NCBI RefSeq assembly: GCF_000380565.1
Contig: NZ_AQYJ01000029.1
Span: 496,001 to 560,000 of the forward strand
Origin: Microbulbifer variabilis ATCC 700307
GTDB lineage: Bacteria; Pseudomonadota; Gammaproteobacteria; Pseudomonadales; Cellvibrionaceae
Direction of reading: 5' to 3'
Length of the DNA: 64,000 nucleotides
Shown: in pieces, positions 48,398 through 57,481 of the stretch
How positions within the stretch are numbered: the stretch's first letter is position 1
How the letters are laid out: every line of letters starts with the position of its first letter
Program-made: the position numbers and the translations under genes
The notes under the pieces: model-generated
What the model was told of the DNA's origin: nothing
The model's input: the letters and a program-made list of their open reading frames with translations, nothing else
Databases searched by the model: none

Positions 48398-49456
48398 TTG
48401 CCGGAACTTTGTGAGGGTATTAATTGTAGATGCAGGTCCAACGGTCTTACGCTTGCAGTGGAACTAGCCCGTAGGCACATTCTCGCAAGGATCATTGATA
48501 AATGTGATAGCTCGTCAACGTTAAGCCGTGCCCTGGGTATTACCTCTCGCAGCCTTGAGCTGCTTTCTCCGCAAGACGTTTCCAGGCAGCTTATTGAGGA
48601 GGGTATTGCTATCCAAGAGGCCTACATTTATCAGGGAACACGCCTGGTTATGAGAATGCCTCTCCACCCCTGCTCCTCTTATTTTCCTACAATTCTGGGG
48701 TTGCCCCAGGATAGGACAGAGATGATCCTCTCAGCAACCTTATCGGCCATGGGGGTTCAAGTCGAATATCAGATTAAACTCTTATAGTTCAATAAAGAGG
48801 GTAATCAGGTAGTGGCGGAACTTTCCATTGGAGAGAATGAAACGTTCGACTATATTGTAGGGGCTGGTGGTATTCACAGCGCAGTCAGGGAATGTGCCAA
48901 TATTGCCTATCCGGGTTTTGATTTGAAAGAGAAATGGTCAATAGCTGATGTTGAAAACTGGCCATACTCAAAAACATTTACCTTAACACAAATGAAACCT
49001 GGTTTAGTCGCGGTATCTGTGCCGATCGGAGAGAACCGCTTTCGTTTTGTATCCAGTTGTGAGAATGCTTTGGAAGCATTTCCGCTGCCTCTGAAGATAC
49101 ACAAAGTTCGAAGGGAGGGTGTTTTTAAAATCTCCGTTCGCCAAGCTGAAAGCTTTTCAAAGGGCAGGATACATTTGGTTGGGGATGCCGCTCATTGCCG
49201 CACTCCAGTAGGTGGACGGGGGATGAACCAGGGGATTGCAGATGCAGTTGAGCTGGCTAAGCGTATGGCTGGAAATCAGATGGATGGATATTCAGAGTTT
49301 CGGCATAGGGAAGATAAAAAAGTTATAGCGATCATTGAGTGCGGTAGAAAAATCGTCACTGCGAAAACATTGGTTGCAAGAATGGAGTTCAATACAGTAT
49401 TGGCGGCAGCTAAGTACTACCATTTGTTAAGAGAAGACTCAGCCGGTTTGTTGTAG
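48398..49456 (+). pseudogene. FAD-dependent aromatic monooxygenase (PHBH type), broken
   Basis: The region encodes most of a PHBH-fold flavin hydroxylase in pieces. At the start, VRVLIVDAGPT (48411-48443) and GLTLAVELARRHI lie in different frames; one base appears to be lost inside the GPTG of the FAD-binding GxGxxG motif. Then ALGITSRSLELL and LGLPQDRTEMIL follow, up to an in-frame TAG at 48785. The frame resumes directly (FNKEGNQVVAELS), with YIVGAGGIHSAVRE, where the DG motif Asp is now Gly. The second FAD motif IHLVGDAAHCRTPVGGRGMN, QGIADAVELAKR is intact. GGAGG lies before a TTG at 48398. Two lesions make it non-functional. Confidence 0.75.
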
Positions 49457-49580
49457 AGTGTTAATCATTTGAACTGAAGTTTGATTCACTAATATGGCCA
49501 TTATAGGATTTTCGTTGCTGGTTGGTCTTATCTATCTGGTGGAAGATATTTATAGTTTGTATAGCGACACTATTAATGGT

Positions 49581-50381
49581 CTAAAGCTCCTTTCTGACAT
49601 GAGATTCTAGGGAATTGATATAGTCCATATATACATCATGATCGCGCCTGATTCCATCTGGGCTTATGCCCGCCATAATGTCGTTGATTAAATTTAATAT
49701 AATTTCAGATAGTGTTTCCGTGGCGCTACTCAGTCCTTCAAGCCGTACAGATTGGCTTATATGACTGTAAAAGAAATCTAATAGCTTTGTATCGTGAAGG
49801 TTTATGCTTAAGCAAGCCAGCTCTATTTGCCTGGCGTATATTTTATACTCAGTCATTATCATTAGTCGGAAGCTGGGATTTCTTGGTAGTATTTGCTTGA
49901 TAATGTTGATATTTACTTTGTTGTTGGCCTCAAGATATTCCCTAAAGCCCATCATGTCATGCGGTGCTGGAGTTTTTTCTTTGTGTGTTGCCGATTTTAT
50001 TTCAGTGGTGCAGTAGTCAGCTATGTGGACCCTAAAATAGTGGTATGCATTTTTCAGTTGTCCAATTCTTTTAATTTGTCTTAGTTTTTCCTGACGAGCA
50101 GACTGATATTTGGTGAATTCATTGAGAAGTAAGCCGAAGGTTGCAATTCCAAGTAGCGTTTCCATGGAGGTCAGCAGAAAGCCAAATTTGCTGACCGGAT
50201 AAATCTCTCCGTATCCCAATGTCGTAATTGTTACGATGCTGAAGTAGATACTCTTTGAAAAGCCGAGTTGCTCATTGAGGCAGGAGTTACAGCTACTATA
50301 GATGGCAGCAAAAATAAAAATGACTGAGAAGTAACCTAAAAGTATTTTCTTCCAGGTCAGGAAGGAAAGAAAACGAGTCAT
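49581..50381 (-). CDS. Two-TM potassium-channel-like protein
   Basis: 266 residues. Helix 1 (ILLGYFSVIFIFAAIYSS), a pore loop with the selectivity filter VTITTLGYGEIYP and helix 2 (FLLTSMETLLGIATFGLLLN) form the minimal K+-channel pore. The rest is cytoplasmic and helical, with no RCK domain recognised. The filter TLGYG is a common variant of TVGYG. Members form tetramers in the inner membrane. The cytoplasmic domain is unlike known regulators, so the gating signal is unknown. Confidence 0.82.
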   Translation of the reverse strand: MTRFLSFLTWKKILLGYFSVIFIFAAIYSSCNSCLNEQLGFSKSIYFSIVTITTLGYGEIYPVSKFGFLLTSMETLLGIATFGLLLNEFTKYQSARQEKLRQIKRIGQLKNAYHYFRVHIADYCTTEIKSATHKEKTPAPHDMMGFREYLEANNKVNINIIKQILPRNPSFRLMIMTEYKIYARQIELACLSINLHDTKLLDFFYSHISQSVRLEGLSSATETLSEIILNLINDIMAGISPDGIRRDHDVYMDYINSLESHVRKEL

Positions 50382-50604
50382 TTATCCATTCCATGATTTC
50401 TAGTCTAAGGCGCTTATTTCTATTCTAGACTCTCCATGTGTAAGTAAAACATGCTTTTCCTTTAGTCATGCCCATGCGGATCAGGATTGCCGTGAGCATA
50501 CCTTAGAAGGCCGTTGGCGGCACTCATTGGTGGAGGTTTACTTATCATGGGAAACCTGATTTTCGGCACTTTCACCATTCAGGGGCAGGTTCTACAATAC
50601 CAAA
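50382..50604. other. Left margin of the prophage-like region
   Basis: No complete gene. A stretch near 50549-50616 reads MGNLIFGTFTIQGQVLQYQN and could be the decayed end of an upstream tail gene. Confidence 0.35.
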
Positions 50605-50754
50605 ATGCAGGCCAATAGTTACGGTATCACTACTGAGAAAGCCAACTACAGCGATGCAAAAACAGCACTTTCCAGTTATCTCAGCGGCGCAGGTCTGGGC
50701 AATACCTCAACAGTCACCAGCATTGATCGCAGCACCTGGAAAGCCAAATTGTAG
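50605..50754 (+). pseudogene. Upstream fragment of the tail-fibre-like gene, ended by an amber codon
   Basis: The frame MQANSYGITTEKANYSDAKT, ALSSYLSGAGLGNTST is in the same frame as the next CDS and runs into it except for a TAG at 50752-50754. The sequence continues the same protein without a gap, so the amber codon divides what was one gene. Confidence 0.6.
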
Positions 50755-50778
50755 GCGGTATATAGCACACGACAAAAG

Positions 50779-52272
50779 GTGTTGACCAGGATCGATCAGA
50801 TTGCTGGAGTCCGCGTAGACTGGGAAGAAATTTACGGGACAAATAAACCCGAGGACGGTGCCACAGTCGGCGCTACCGCACAGGAGCGCGCGCAAATCCG
50901 CTCAATGCGAAATACCTTTTTGGAGGATTTTTCTGATCTGAGCTGGCTAGATGCGTGGACTAAGGCCCTAGGTTCTGGTGTTGTGCAGGACTATACAAGC
51001 GCTGGCGGCTCTTCGCCCCTGAAAATCGGCAGCAGTGCTGCACTTCTGGGGAGCAGTAGTTCTGATGGTATGGCCTACTTCCACTCAAAAGAACGCGTGC
51101 CATTCGATCCAGACAAGTTATACCGCATCGAGGCGCGCATGTTGGTGTATAGCGAAGGGGATACAGACCGGACCATGCACTGCGGCCTAGTTGGTTATGA
51201 CGGTAGCGGGGCTTTATGTAGCGGAGTTGGAACTGATAGTTACAGTAGCCAGCATTACATTCTTACAGCCGGTCATACGCCGCCGCTGAGTAGCTGGCAA
51301 ACCTATGTTGCCTACTTTAAAGGGAACTCGACAGCTAACGCGGTCTACAGTGGAACCCTTGGAGCTAACCACATCGGCAACCCAGCTAAGCTACATGCCA
51401 ACGTGCGATCATTCTCTCCTATGTTTTACGTCAACTACCCGAATAAAAATGGTCGTGTCATTCTCGACTATGTAAAAGTTGACGTGATTGAGGTGCAGGA
51501 CCAGCGCAACCTGCCAATGATTCAATCTGGTATCGCCAGCCTGCCTACCAGCTCTGCGCTATCCGCCTCAGATGATGGCAGTACCGCAAAAATCACAATT
51601 GCCGCGCATGCAGTGCAGTTTGGTTTCGGCACTATTAATTACAACAGCGGCAGCATCACCGGGTTGTCTTTCAACACAAAATATTATGTGTACTGTGATG
51701 ATCCGGGTACTCAGGGCGGGGCGGTTACCTATTACGCGACCACGAACATTTACCAGCTGGCAGCTAACACCTGGCGCCGAAGTATTGGCACCATTACAAC
51801 CCCGAGCAATGGCGGCGGCACTACGTTCCCTAGAGATCCCTGGTGCATTGCTGCAGGCACTTGGCTGCGCGAAGGTTTACTTGCAGACAACTGCGAAAGC
51901 GGAAACCTGATCGACTGCTGGGATACCGGCGATGAGGAAACCCATCTAAGCCCCATTATTGGTGCGGTAGATGCAGAGCCAAAAATACCCTGCGTATTGC
52001 TCACCACAACAAGCGGTGCCCAAGTAATTTGCAGCCGTGAAACCCCCATCACCAACCGTGCAGGCCAAGTATACGAGGCTCAACACTGCGAGGGCGTTGA
52101 GCTGGGTGTATTGCATGAAGAAGAACCGCTCACCTGGGAAACCGTCGAGCGGGTCGAATGTGCCGGCCTGCACACCGTGTACAAGGTCTCTGTAGGTGGT
52201 AAGAGCTACGCTGCTGGCGTTGATTCACAGCACCGCATAATCACTCACAACGGCGTGCATAAATCTGATTAA
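50779..52272 (+). CDS. Phage tail-fibre-like protein with C-terminal Hint (intein-like) domain
   Basis: 497 residues from a GTG at 50779. The N-terminal part (IDQIAGVRVDWEEIYGTNKP, EDGATVGATAQERAQI) is of the type found in central tail-tip/fibre proteins of siphophages. A beta-sandwich region follows (about 60-250). The C-terminal domain begins with WCIAAGTWLREG at Cys356, an intein-like splice-junction start. It contains the Hint strand VLLTTTSGAQVICSRETPIT and ends with GVDSQHRIITHN|GVHKSD, where His490-Asn491 are the Hint C-terminal pair. The residue after Asn is Gly rather than Cys/Ser/Thr, so cleavage is more likely than splicing. It starts 24 bases after an in-frame TAG and may be only part of an older gene. 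Confidence 0.7.
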   Translation: MLTRIDQIAGVRVDWEEIYGTNKPEDGATVGATAQERAQIRSMRNTFLEDFSDLSWLDAWTKALGSGVVQDYTSAGGSSPLKIGSSAALLGSSSSDGMAYFHSKERVPFDPDKLYRIEARMLVYSEGDTDRTMHCGLVGYDGSGALCSGVGTDSYSSQHYILTAGHTPPLSSWQTYVAYFKGNSTANAVYSGTLGANHIGNPAKLHANVRSFSPMFYVNYPNKNGRVILDYVKVDVIEVQDQRNLPMIQSGIASLPTSSALSASDDGSTAKITIAAHAVQFGFGTINYNSGSITGLSFNTKYYVYCDDPGTQGGAVTYYATTNIYQLAANTWRRSIGTITTPSNGGGTTFPRDPWCIAAGTWLREGLLADNCESGNLIDCWDTGDEETHLSPIIGAVDAEPKIPCVLLTTTSGAQVICSRETPITNRAGQVYEAQHCEGVELGVLHEEEPLTWETVERVECAGLHTVYKVSVGGKSYAAGVDSQHRIITHNGVHKSD

Positions 52273-52287
52273 GCAAAGGAATCCTCA

Positions 52288-52671
52288 ATGCCCAGCTTTT
52301 CCCCAATAACCGTGCCTGGCCTGGAGGCCTGGCAGTTTGCTTACACCATAGATGACGGCCACAGTGTCGGCACTATTGTGCGCACAACGGTGACCCAGAC
52401 AACCGAGTCCACCAATAGCGATGCCCAAGCGGCTGCAGTGCTTAAATGCACCATTGCCGCCATTGATGATCAGAACTTAGTGCAAACTGATGGCGCTGGC
52501 GATCTAATGTCCAGCGTTTATGTAATTACCAAGACTCTGCAGACTGATGCAGGCCAGCCGGTAAATGTCGCCGATCATGCTGCTGATTCAGTAGCGAATT
52601 GTATTGTTGAGATGGCCAACCGCCTGGCTGTGTATAGTTCTATTGCGGCGATGGCGATTCCTAGTGGGTGA
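52288..52671 (+). CDS. Small tail-associated protein, intact parent of two decayed copies
   Basis: 127 residues from an ATG at 52288 with AAGGAA upstream, 15 bases after the Hint protein. The sequence (VPGLEAWQFAYTIDDGHSVG, TESTNSDAQAAAVLKCTIAA, GQPVNVADHAADSVANCIVE) does not match a family I know. Position suggests a tail or fibre-associated role. Decayed pieces of it occur at 54001 and about 55318. Confidence 0.6.
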   Translation: MPSFSPITVPGLEAWQFAYTIDDGHSVGTIVRTTVTQTTESTNSDAQAAAVLKCTIAAIDDQNLVQTDGAGDLMSSVYVITKTLQTDAGQPVNVADHAADSVANCIVEMANRLAVYSSIAAMAIPSG

Positions 52672-53073
52672 CTAAAACAATTGGTGGCTAACCACCTAGA
52701 GACATTGTTGATGGTTATCGGGGATGCGGGCATAAATTTGGCTGAGGTGTTCACACAATTTTTATTCCCGTAAAGATATTTATTGGGATAACCAGATTGA
52801 TTAGTGGTATAGCCTTTAGTTTTTATTATACTTGGTACGGTTAAAGAGGAAAAAATTCTGTAGGGATAGGAGAGGGTGAAATACAATGCTTAAGACAGTT
52901 TTAGCCTAGTAAACCAATAAAGTTATTTTTCGCAGATTGGAACTGCCAAGACATCCGGCAAATACTTGATTGTCAAGGAACTGGTCTTACTTTATCAGGG
53001 TCCGGCTCTAAAAAACTGTCCGAAGTATTGTTGTATCTCACAATGTATTAAATGGATTGTAATTTTGAAAAGA
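52672..53073. other. Gap between tail-associated and secreted-protein genes
   Basis: No gene supported. AT-rich, probably carrying the promoter of the following gene. Confidence 0.4.
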
Positions 53074-53934
53074 ATGAATGCAAGCTGCCCCCAGCACAAG
53101 GCTGTGTTGAAAAAATCTATCGCTGGCTTCACTTTAATCTGCGCATCGGTATCCGTACAGGCAGATATGATCAGTGCCGAAGTAGACCTGGGTGAACCGT
53201 ATCCTTTCATGATGGAGGATGGAATTACTCATGAGGTGAGGTTAGATATTGGCTTTCAATTCAATAGTATTGAAAGGCTTTGTATCAATGCTGAAGTTAA
53301 AGGTGGAGATGCGGACTATGCAGTTTTTAAAGTGGAAAATGAATCCCCAGGTTACCCGCCTTTAGTTGGTCAATGGATTTCGGTACCTTTATATCATGCC
53401 ATTGTTCTCCCAACTCCAGAAAATCCCAATCCTATTAAACAATTGCAAAACTTCAATCACTGTATGGATGGAAATAATGTATTACCAAAGAATCTTCTTG
53501 ACAGAAAAGGTGAGATTAATTTCAGTGTATCCGGTGGTTATGTAGAGTTATGGGGCTTAAAATTGCTTGTTGAAGGTGATGTCTCTGATACTCAGTTAAC
53601 AGTTGCACTTGATGAGCCTGCCGAGTTTTCAGTTCCTTCTTACGGAGGGAGAGTCAATTATGATGCAAGTATTCGTAATTTAGACTCTACACAATCTTTG
53701 GTGACACTCGAACAATGGAGTGTACTTAAATTTCCCAACGGGGATAACTATCCCATCCATAAATCAAGGGATGTGGTATTAAATTATTCTGAAGCGAAGG
53801 ATTACACTCGAAATTATCTAAACATACCTGCTTGGTTTGAGGCTGGGGATTACGAGCTGACTTGGTATGTGACTGACCCAAATACCGGGGTTCGGGTGAA
53901 AGACAGCCTGTCTTTCACAAAAAGTGCTGACTAA
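53074..53934 (+). CDS. Secreted beta-rich protein, unknown
   Basis: 286 residues from the ATG at 53074. A signal peptide is present (VLKKSIAGFTLICASVSVQA, cleaved before DMISAE). The mature part resembles two Ig-like or beta-sandwich domains: DITHEVRLDIGFQFNS-like strands, then GDYELTWYVTDPNTGVRVKD near the end. Two Cys (RLCINAEV, NHCMDGN) may pair. No enzyme motif is seen. It lies between two copies of the tail-protein end, like a moron or cargo gene. Confidence 0.6.
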   Translation: MNASCPQHKAVLKKSIAGFTLICASVSVQADMISAEVDLGEPYPFMMEDGITHEVRLDIGFQFNSIERLCINAEVKGGDADYAVFKVENESPGYPPLVGQWISVPLYHAIVLPTPENPNPIKQLQNFNHCMDGNNVLPKNLLDRKGEINFSVSGGYVELWGLKLLVEGDVSDTQLTVALDEPAEFSVPSYGGRVNYDASIRNLDSTQSLVTLEQWSVLKFPNGDNYPIHKSRDVVLNYSEAKDYTRNYLNIPAWFEAGDYELTWYVTDPNTGVRVKDSLSFTKSAD

Positions 53935-54000
53935 AATATAGATTTTTTACAGGCTGGGATGCTCTTGTGTCCCAGTTTCCCTATTTAGGTTGTATAAGTA

Positions 54001-54057
54001 GCGAATCGCCTAGCCGTTCATAGTTCTATTGCGGATATGGTGATTCCGAGTGGGTGA
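54001..54057 (+). pseudogene. Fragment of the 52288-52671 gene (3' end)
   Basis: 18 codons, ANRLAVHSSIADMVIPSG and stop, almost identical to the C-terminus ANRLAVYSSIAAMAIPSG of the intact gene. The DNA is also similar. Confidence 0.8.
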
Positions 54058-54668
54058 ATAAGGTCACCTCGACAGCATTTTATCCTTGGGGATTCCTTAC
54101 TGCTCAAACGGATTCTAGGTAAAAACAAGGTGACTGAAGTCAGCTTAGATGGTAGTTCTATTGTCTATCTATAAGAAATAAGTACTAAAAAACTGAGAAT
54201 AAAGTTTACTCAACTGTACTTTTTTGACAAAAGTGACATCTGTTGATGATATGGATGAGGGTTTAGATGTCCAGTACTTATATATTACATTAGTGTTACA
54301 TTTACGATGAAATTTGTTTACGCCAAAGCTTTAGATGGGCAATAGATGTAATCGATATGAAGAGCTAGCTGACACTTCCCTTCCACATCCCTGCATTGTT
54401 TTGAAAAACATACTCTCCAAATTTTCGGCTGGTCCTGTAATTCGAAGAAAAGCATGACAGAAATTAAAAACCTAGTGATCCAGTATTAATAAGTTTCGTA
54501 AAAACGTAGGAGGCCTTTTATTTTTATATGAAAGAAGGGTGATTTGATAATGTAAAATATAAACTAAGGCTTAATGATGAAGCTTGTAAAGTTTCAGGGG
54601 GTTTGGTTGCTTAATTGCAAGTTAATAGCTGTCTGATGATTTCTTCATGCTCTTAATAAGGATATAAA
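54058..54668. other. AT-rich gap in the prophage-like region
   Basis: No gene supported. Confidence 0.4.
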
Positions 54669-54824
54669 GTGATTATAATAAAGCCTGTACAAAGGAAGGT
54701 GCATAAAAATACCTTGGCACCACCTAAAAAAATTTCAGGAGGTAAAGGGTATCCTTTTGATAAAAAGGTCAATGAGGTCGACAAATCTAGAAAGTGCCAA
54801 AAATCCAATAAGACAAAAAAATAA
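54669..54824 (+). CDS. Small Lys-rich ORF before the SSB gene
   Basis: 51 residues from a GTG at 54669 with AAGGA about 6 bases upstream: IIIKPVQRKVHKNTLAPPKK, ISGGKGYPFDKKVNEVDK. Highly basic, no known family. It precedes the SSB gene and could be a small phage protein; coding is uncertain. Confidence 0.35.
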   Translation: MIIIKPVQRKVHKNTLAPPKKISGGKGYPFDKKVNEVDKSRKCQKSNKTKK

Positions 54825-54903
54825 TTAAATGTGAGATTGGCTGCATGTTCCTAGGGGAGTATGTTGAGCTAATTTTATAAATTAAGTCATAGGGGCTTCT
54901 ACT

Positions 54904-55275
54904 ATGGCGCATCGCCGCTCAAGAAATAAAGTATTTTTAATGGGTAGAGTGACAGTTGACTTTGAGAGTATAGTTTCAAGAAATACTGCAATAGCATTCA
55001 ATGTTGCTACCACTGAAATCTGGACGGATCGTCAATCAGGAAGTACGCAAGAGAAGACCGAAACCCATCGCTGCATTGCTTACGGAAATAGAGCTGAATA
55101 TCTGATTAAATATGGGTGCAAGGGCTCTTTAATTGACCTAGAAGGAAAACTTCAGCATCGAATGAGAACAGATCAGCACGGTAAGGATCATATCACTGCG
55201 GAAATTGTAATTAGGGATGTGCAAATTATTGATGACTGGAAAAGTGAAAGCGGTTATATGAACAGCACCTGTTAA
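54904..55275 (+). CDS. Single-stranded DNA-binding protein (SSB), without acidic tip
   Basis: 123 residues forming an OB-fold like bacterial SSB: NKVFLMGRVTVDFESIVSRN, TAIAFNVATTEIWTDRQSGS, TQEKTETHRCIAYGNRAEYL, GSLIDLEGKLQHRMRTDQHG, then HITAEIVIRDVQIID. The aligned parts fit NKVILVGNLGKDPEVR, FSLATSETW and ExRLQTRxWxDxxG of standard SSB. It lacks the Pro/Gly-rich linker and the acidic DDDIPF tip that recruits repair proteins, ending instead in SESGYMNSTC. Probably a phage or mobile-element version; a chromosomal SSB would be elsewhere. Confidence 0.82.
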   Translation: MAHRRSRNKVFLMGRVTVDFESIVSRNTAIAFNVATTEIWTDRQSGSTQEKTETHRCIAYGNRAEYLIKYGCKGSLIDLEGKLQHRMRTDQHGKDHITAEIVIRDVQIIDDWKSESGYMNSTC

Positions 55276-55317
55276 TAATCAGCTTTTCATGAGTTGTGTC
55301 AGCCCTCTCACCCTGGT

Positions 55318-55598
55318 AGTTCGCCAGTACTACCGACGCTTATCAGAGTGTTGGTACTACTGTGTACTTGGCTATAAGCTAGACCTCAGAGCCCACCGAT
55401 AACGAAGCTCAGGCTGCTGCACTTATTAAATGCTTCATTGTTGTAATAGACAAACAGGACAACGTACAGACCGATGCGAGCCAGCCGGTAAATGTAGCTG
55501 ACCATGCCGCTGATTTAGTGGCGAGCTGAACAGTTGAGGTTGTCTACCACCTGGCTGTGCATAGCTCTATTGCGGTGATGGCGATCCCGAGTGGGTGA
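55318..55598 (+). pseudogene. Second decayed copy of the 52288-52671 gene
   Basis: In one frame the DNA reads W*FASTTDAYQSVGTTVYLAIS*, then TSEPTDNEAQAAALIKCFIV, VIDKQDNVQTDASQPVNVAD, HAADLVAS*, VEVVYHLAVHSSIAVMAIPSG. Stops break it. Compared with the intact gene it has an internal deletion of about 23 residues between two near-identical QTD(G/A) repeats. Confidence 0.8.
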
Positions 55599-55917
55599 TT
55601 GGCCCCCGCTTGAATACAAGAAAGTGGGGAGGGCGTCAAGTCCTACAAGTTTATCGATTCAGCGAGAAGTGCCTCTTATCGTAAAAGTCAACAGGTGTTG
55701 TTTTTCAAACTTTATTCCTAGTAGTTTAGCTATTTCTTCTCATGGCAATTAATTAGTTTACGATAAAGCTTAAGTCTTCAGTTAGAAGCCGGTTTAAAAA
55801 TAAAGCTCTAAACGTCATACCTCTGTTGTCATTTACGTAAAAACATAGGATGTTTCGCATAAGAAGCTGTCGCGGAAAACGGCCAGGGCTTGTCAATAGA
55901 AAGTAAAGGATTTACTT
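55599..55917. other. Upstream region of the curlin-like gene
   Basis: No gene. It probably carries the promoter of the curlin-repeat gene. CGTAAAAACATAGGATG near 55836 resembles CGTAAAAACGTAGGAGG near 54498, which may be a small shared element. Confidence 0.4.
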
Positions 55918-57429
55918 ATGAAGGCAGTAACCCTCATAACCGCAGCCATGTTGATGGCATCTGGTGTAAATACTTTTGCGAATAATAATAAAGTAATATC
56001 ATTTCAGGTTGGAGACGGAAATATGGCCGTCGCTGATCAATCAGGCGGGACTGTCCACAATAACTTAACTTTACAGACTCAAATCGGTATTTCTAATGAT
56101 TCCGGCGCATCGCAAACTACAGGCACTAGTAATAGTGTGGCGACACATGTACAGGTTGGCGAATTAAATATTTCAGGTTCTATCCAGCGGGATAATACTT
56201 CTCTTAGTAGTATTTTCATCAATCAAATCGGCTCTTCGAACGGAGCTACAGGTATCCAATTTACGGTTACAGAAAGTAGCGGTTTAATTAATCAAATAGG
56301 TTCTATGAATAGAGCCGAGGCTGCCCAATCCTTGGTCATAGCAAGTAGTGCATCTCTCAATCAGGTTGGCTCTTTGAACGAAGCTGGCATTGCCCAAAGT
56401 TTGGTCACAGCAAGTAGTGGTTTCATTAATCAAGCAGGCTCTATGAATACAGCCGGCGTTGGGCAAGGTACGGTGATAGCAAGTAGTGGTTTGATTAATC
56501 AAATAGGCTCTATGAACTTTGCTAGCGTTGGCCAAGGAGTAGTCACAGCAAGTAGCAGTTTGATCAATCAATTGGGTTCGATGAACGATGCTGATATCGA
56601 ACAAGAAGAGACTACGGCTAGTGGTGCCTTTGTCAATCAGGTGGGCTCTATAAATGAAGCTGGTGTTCGTCAAAGTAAGGTAACTGCTAGTAGCGTTTTC
56701 ATCAATCAAGTAGGTTCCATTAACACAGCCAGCTCTAGCCAAAATGAGGTCATAGTAAGTAGTGGTTCGATCAACCAAATAGGTTCTTTGAATAGAGCCG
56801 ATATTATCCAGGTTACAGTCACAGCAAGTAGTGGTTTGATTAATCAAGTAGGCTCTATGAATCAGGCTTTCGTTGGCCAAAGTACGGTCAATGAAAGTAG
56901 CACTTCGATCAGTCAAATTGGATCTATGAACGCGGTTGGTGCCAGTCAAGGAACGAGCACTTTAGATCATAATTTTATAAATCAAGTTGGTGTGATGAAC
57001 GGGATTGGAATTTCCCAGGGGTCTGGTATGAAAAAAACGATCTTATTAAATCAAACAGGCTTTATGAACTTTATTGGTATTTCTCAATCGGGTACAGAAA
57101 ACGTGATTGGGTCAAATCAAATAGGTGCTATGAATGATGCTCGGCCTTTTCAAATTCTGTCTACAACAAGTAGTGCCCTGACCAATCAAATAGGCATTAT
57201 GAACAACGCATCCATTAACCAATTTACATCTATGGAAACAAGTGCCTCCATAAACCAAATAGGCTCTATGAATGATGCAGATATTACCCAATCTGGAACA
57301 GCTCTGAGCCTTGCTTTTACTACTCAGTTAGGCATTAGCAATATGCATACAATAAATCAAAGCGGTGTTGGCCAAACCGCTATAGTTGTACAGAATGGCA
57401 ACGGCAACATGGGCACGATTACCCAATAG
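55918..57429 (+). CDS. Large curlin-repeat (amyloid-type) secreted protein
   Basis: 503 residues. A signal peptide is clear (KAVTLITAAMLMASGVNTFA). The rest is about 21 repeats of roughly 22 residues that fit the curlin consensus S-x5-Q-x-G-x2-N-x-A-x3-Q, such as SSGLINQIGSMNRAEAAQ and SSGFINQAGSMNTAGVGQ. E. coli CsgA has only five such repeats. Early and late units diverge, and the C-terminus ends GNGNMGTITQ like a terminal unit. No csgB, csgE, csgF or csgG gene is visible nearby. Export to the periplasm by Sec is likely; assembly of a functional amyloid is predicted from the repeats, not shown. It sits in the cargo region before the HNH gene. Confidence 0.85.
   Translation: MKAVTLITAAMLMASGVNTFANNNKVISFQVGDGNMAVADQSGGTVHNNLTLQTQIGISNDSGASQTTGTSNSVATHVQVGELNISGSIQRDNTSLSSIFINQIGSSNGATGIQFTVTESSGLINQIGSMNRAEAAQSLVIASSASLNQVGSLNEAGIAQSLVTASSGFINQAGSMNTAGVGQGTVIASSGLINQIGSMNFASVGQGVVTASSSLINQLGSMNDADIEQEETTASGAFVNQVGSINEAGVRQSKVTASSVFINQVGSINTASSSQNEVIVSSGSINQIGSLNRADIIQVTVTASSGLINQVGSMNQAFVGQSTVNESSTSISQIGSMNAVGASQGTSTLDHNFINQVGVMNGIGISQGSGMKKTILLNQTGFMNFIGISQSGTENVIGSNQIGAMNDARPFQILSTTSSALTNQIGIMNNASINQFTSMETSASINQIGSMNDADITQSGTALSLAFTTQLGISNMHTINQSGVGQTAIVVQNGNGNMGTITQ
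56215..57300 (+). repeat. Tandem curlin-type repeats in DNA
   Basis: Period of about 66 bases, most conserved at ATCAATCAAATAGGCTCTAT-like cores. Units are diverged enough to limit recombination. Confidence 0.7.
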
Positions 57430-57481
57430 CGCCCTTCTTCCACCTCCTTGACACCCTCTCAAAACAATAGAGGGGGGTGTT

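Noticed and set aside
56284-56949. Minus-strand open frame within the curlin repeats
   Set aside because: It mirrors the repeat in another frame; the plus-strand repeats explain the sequence fully.
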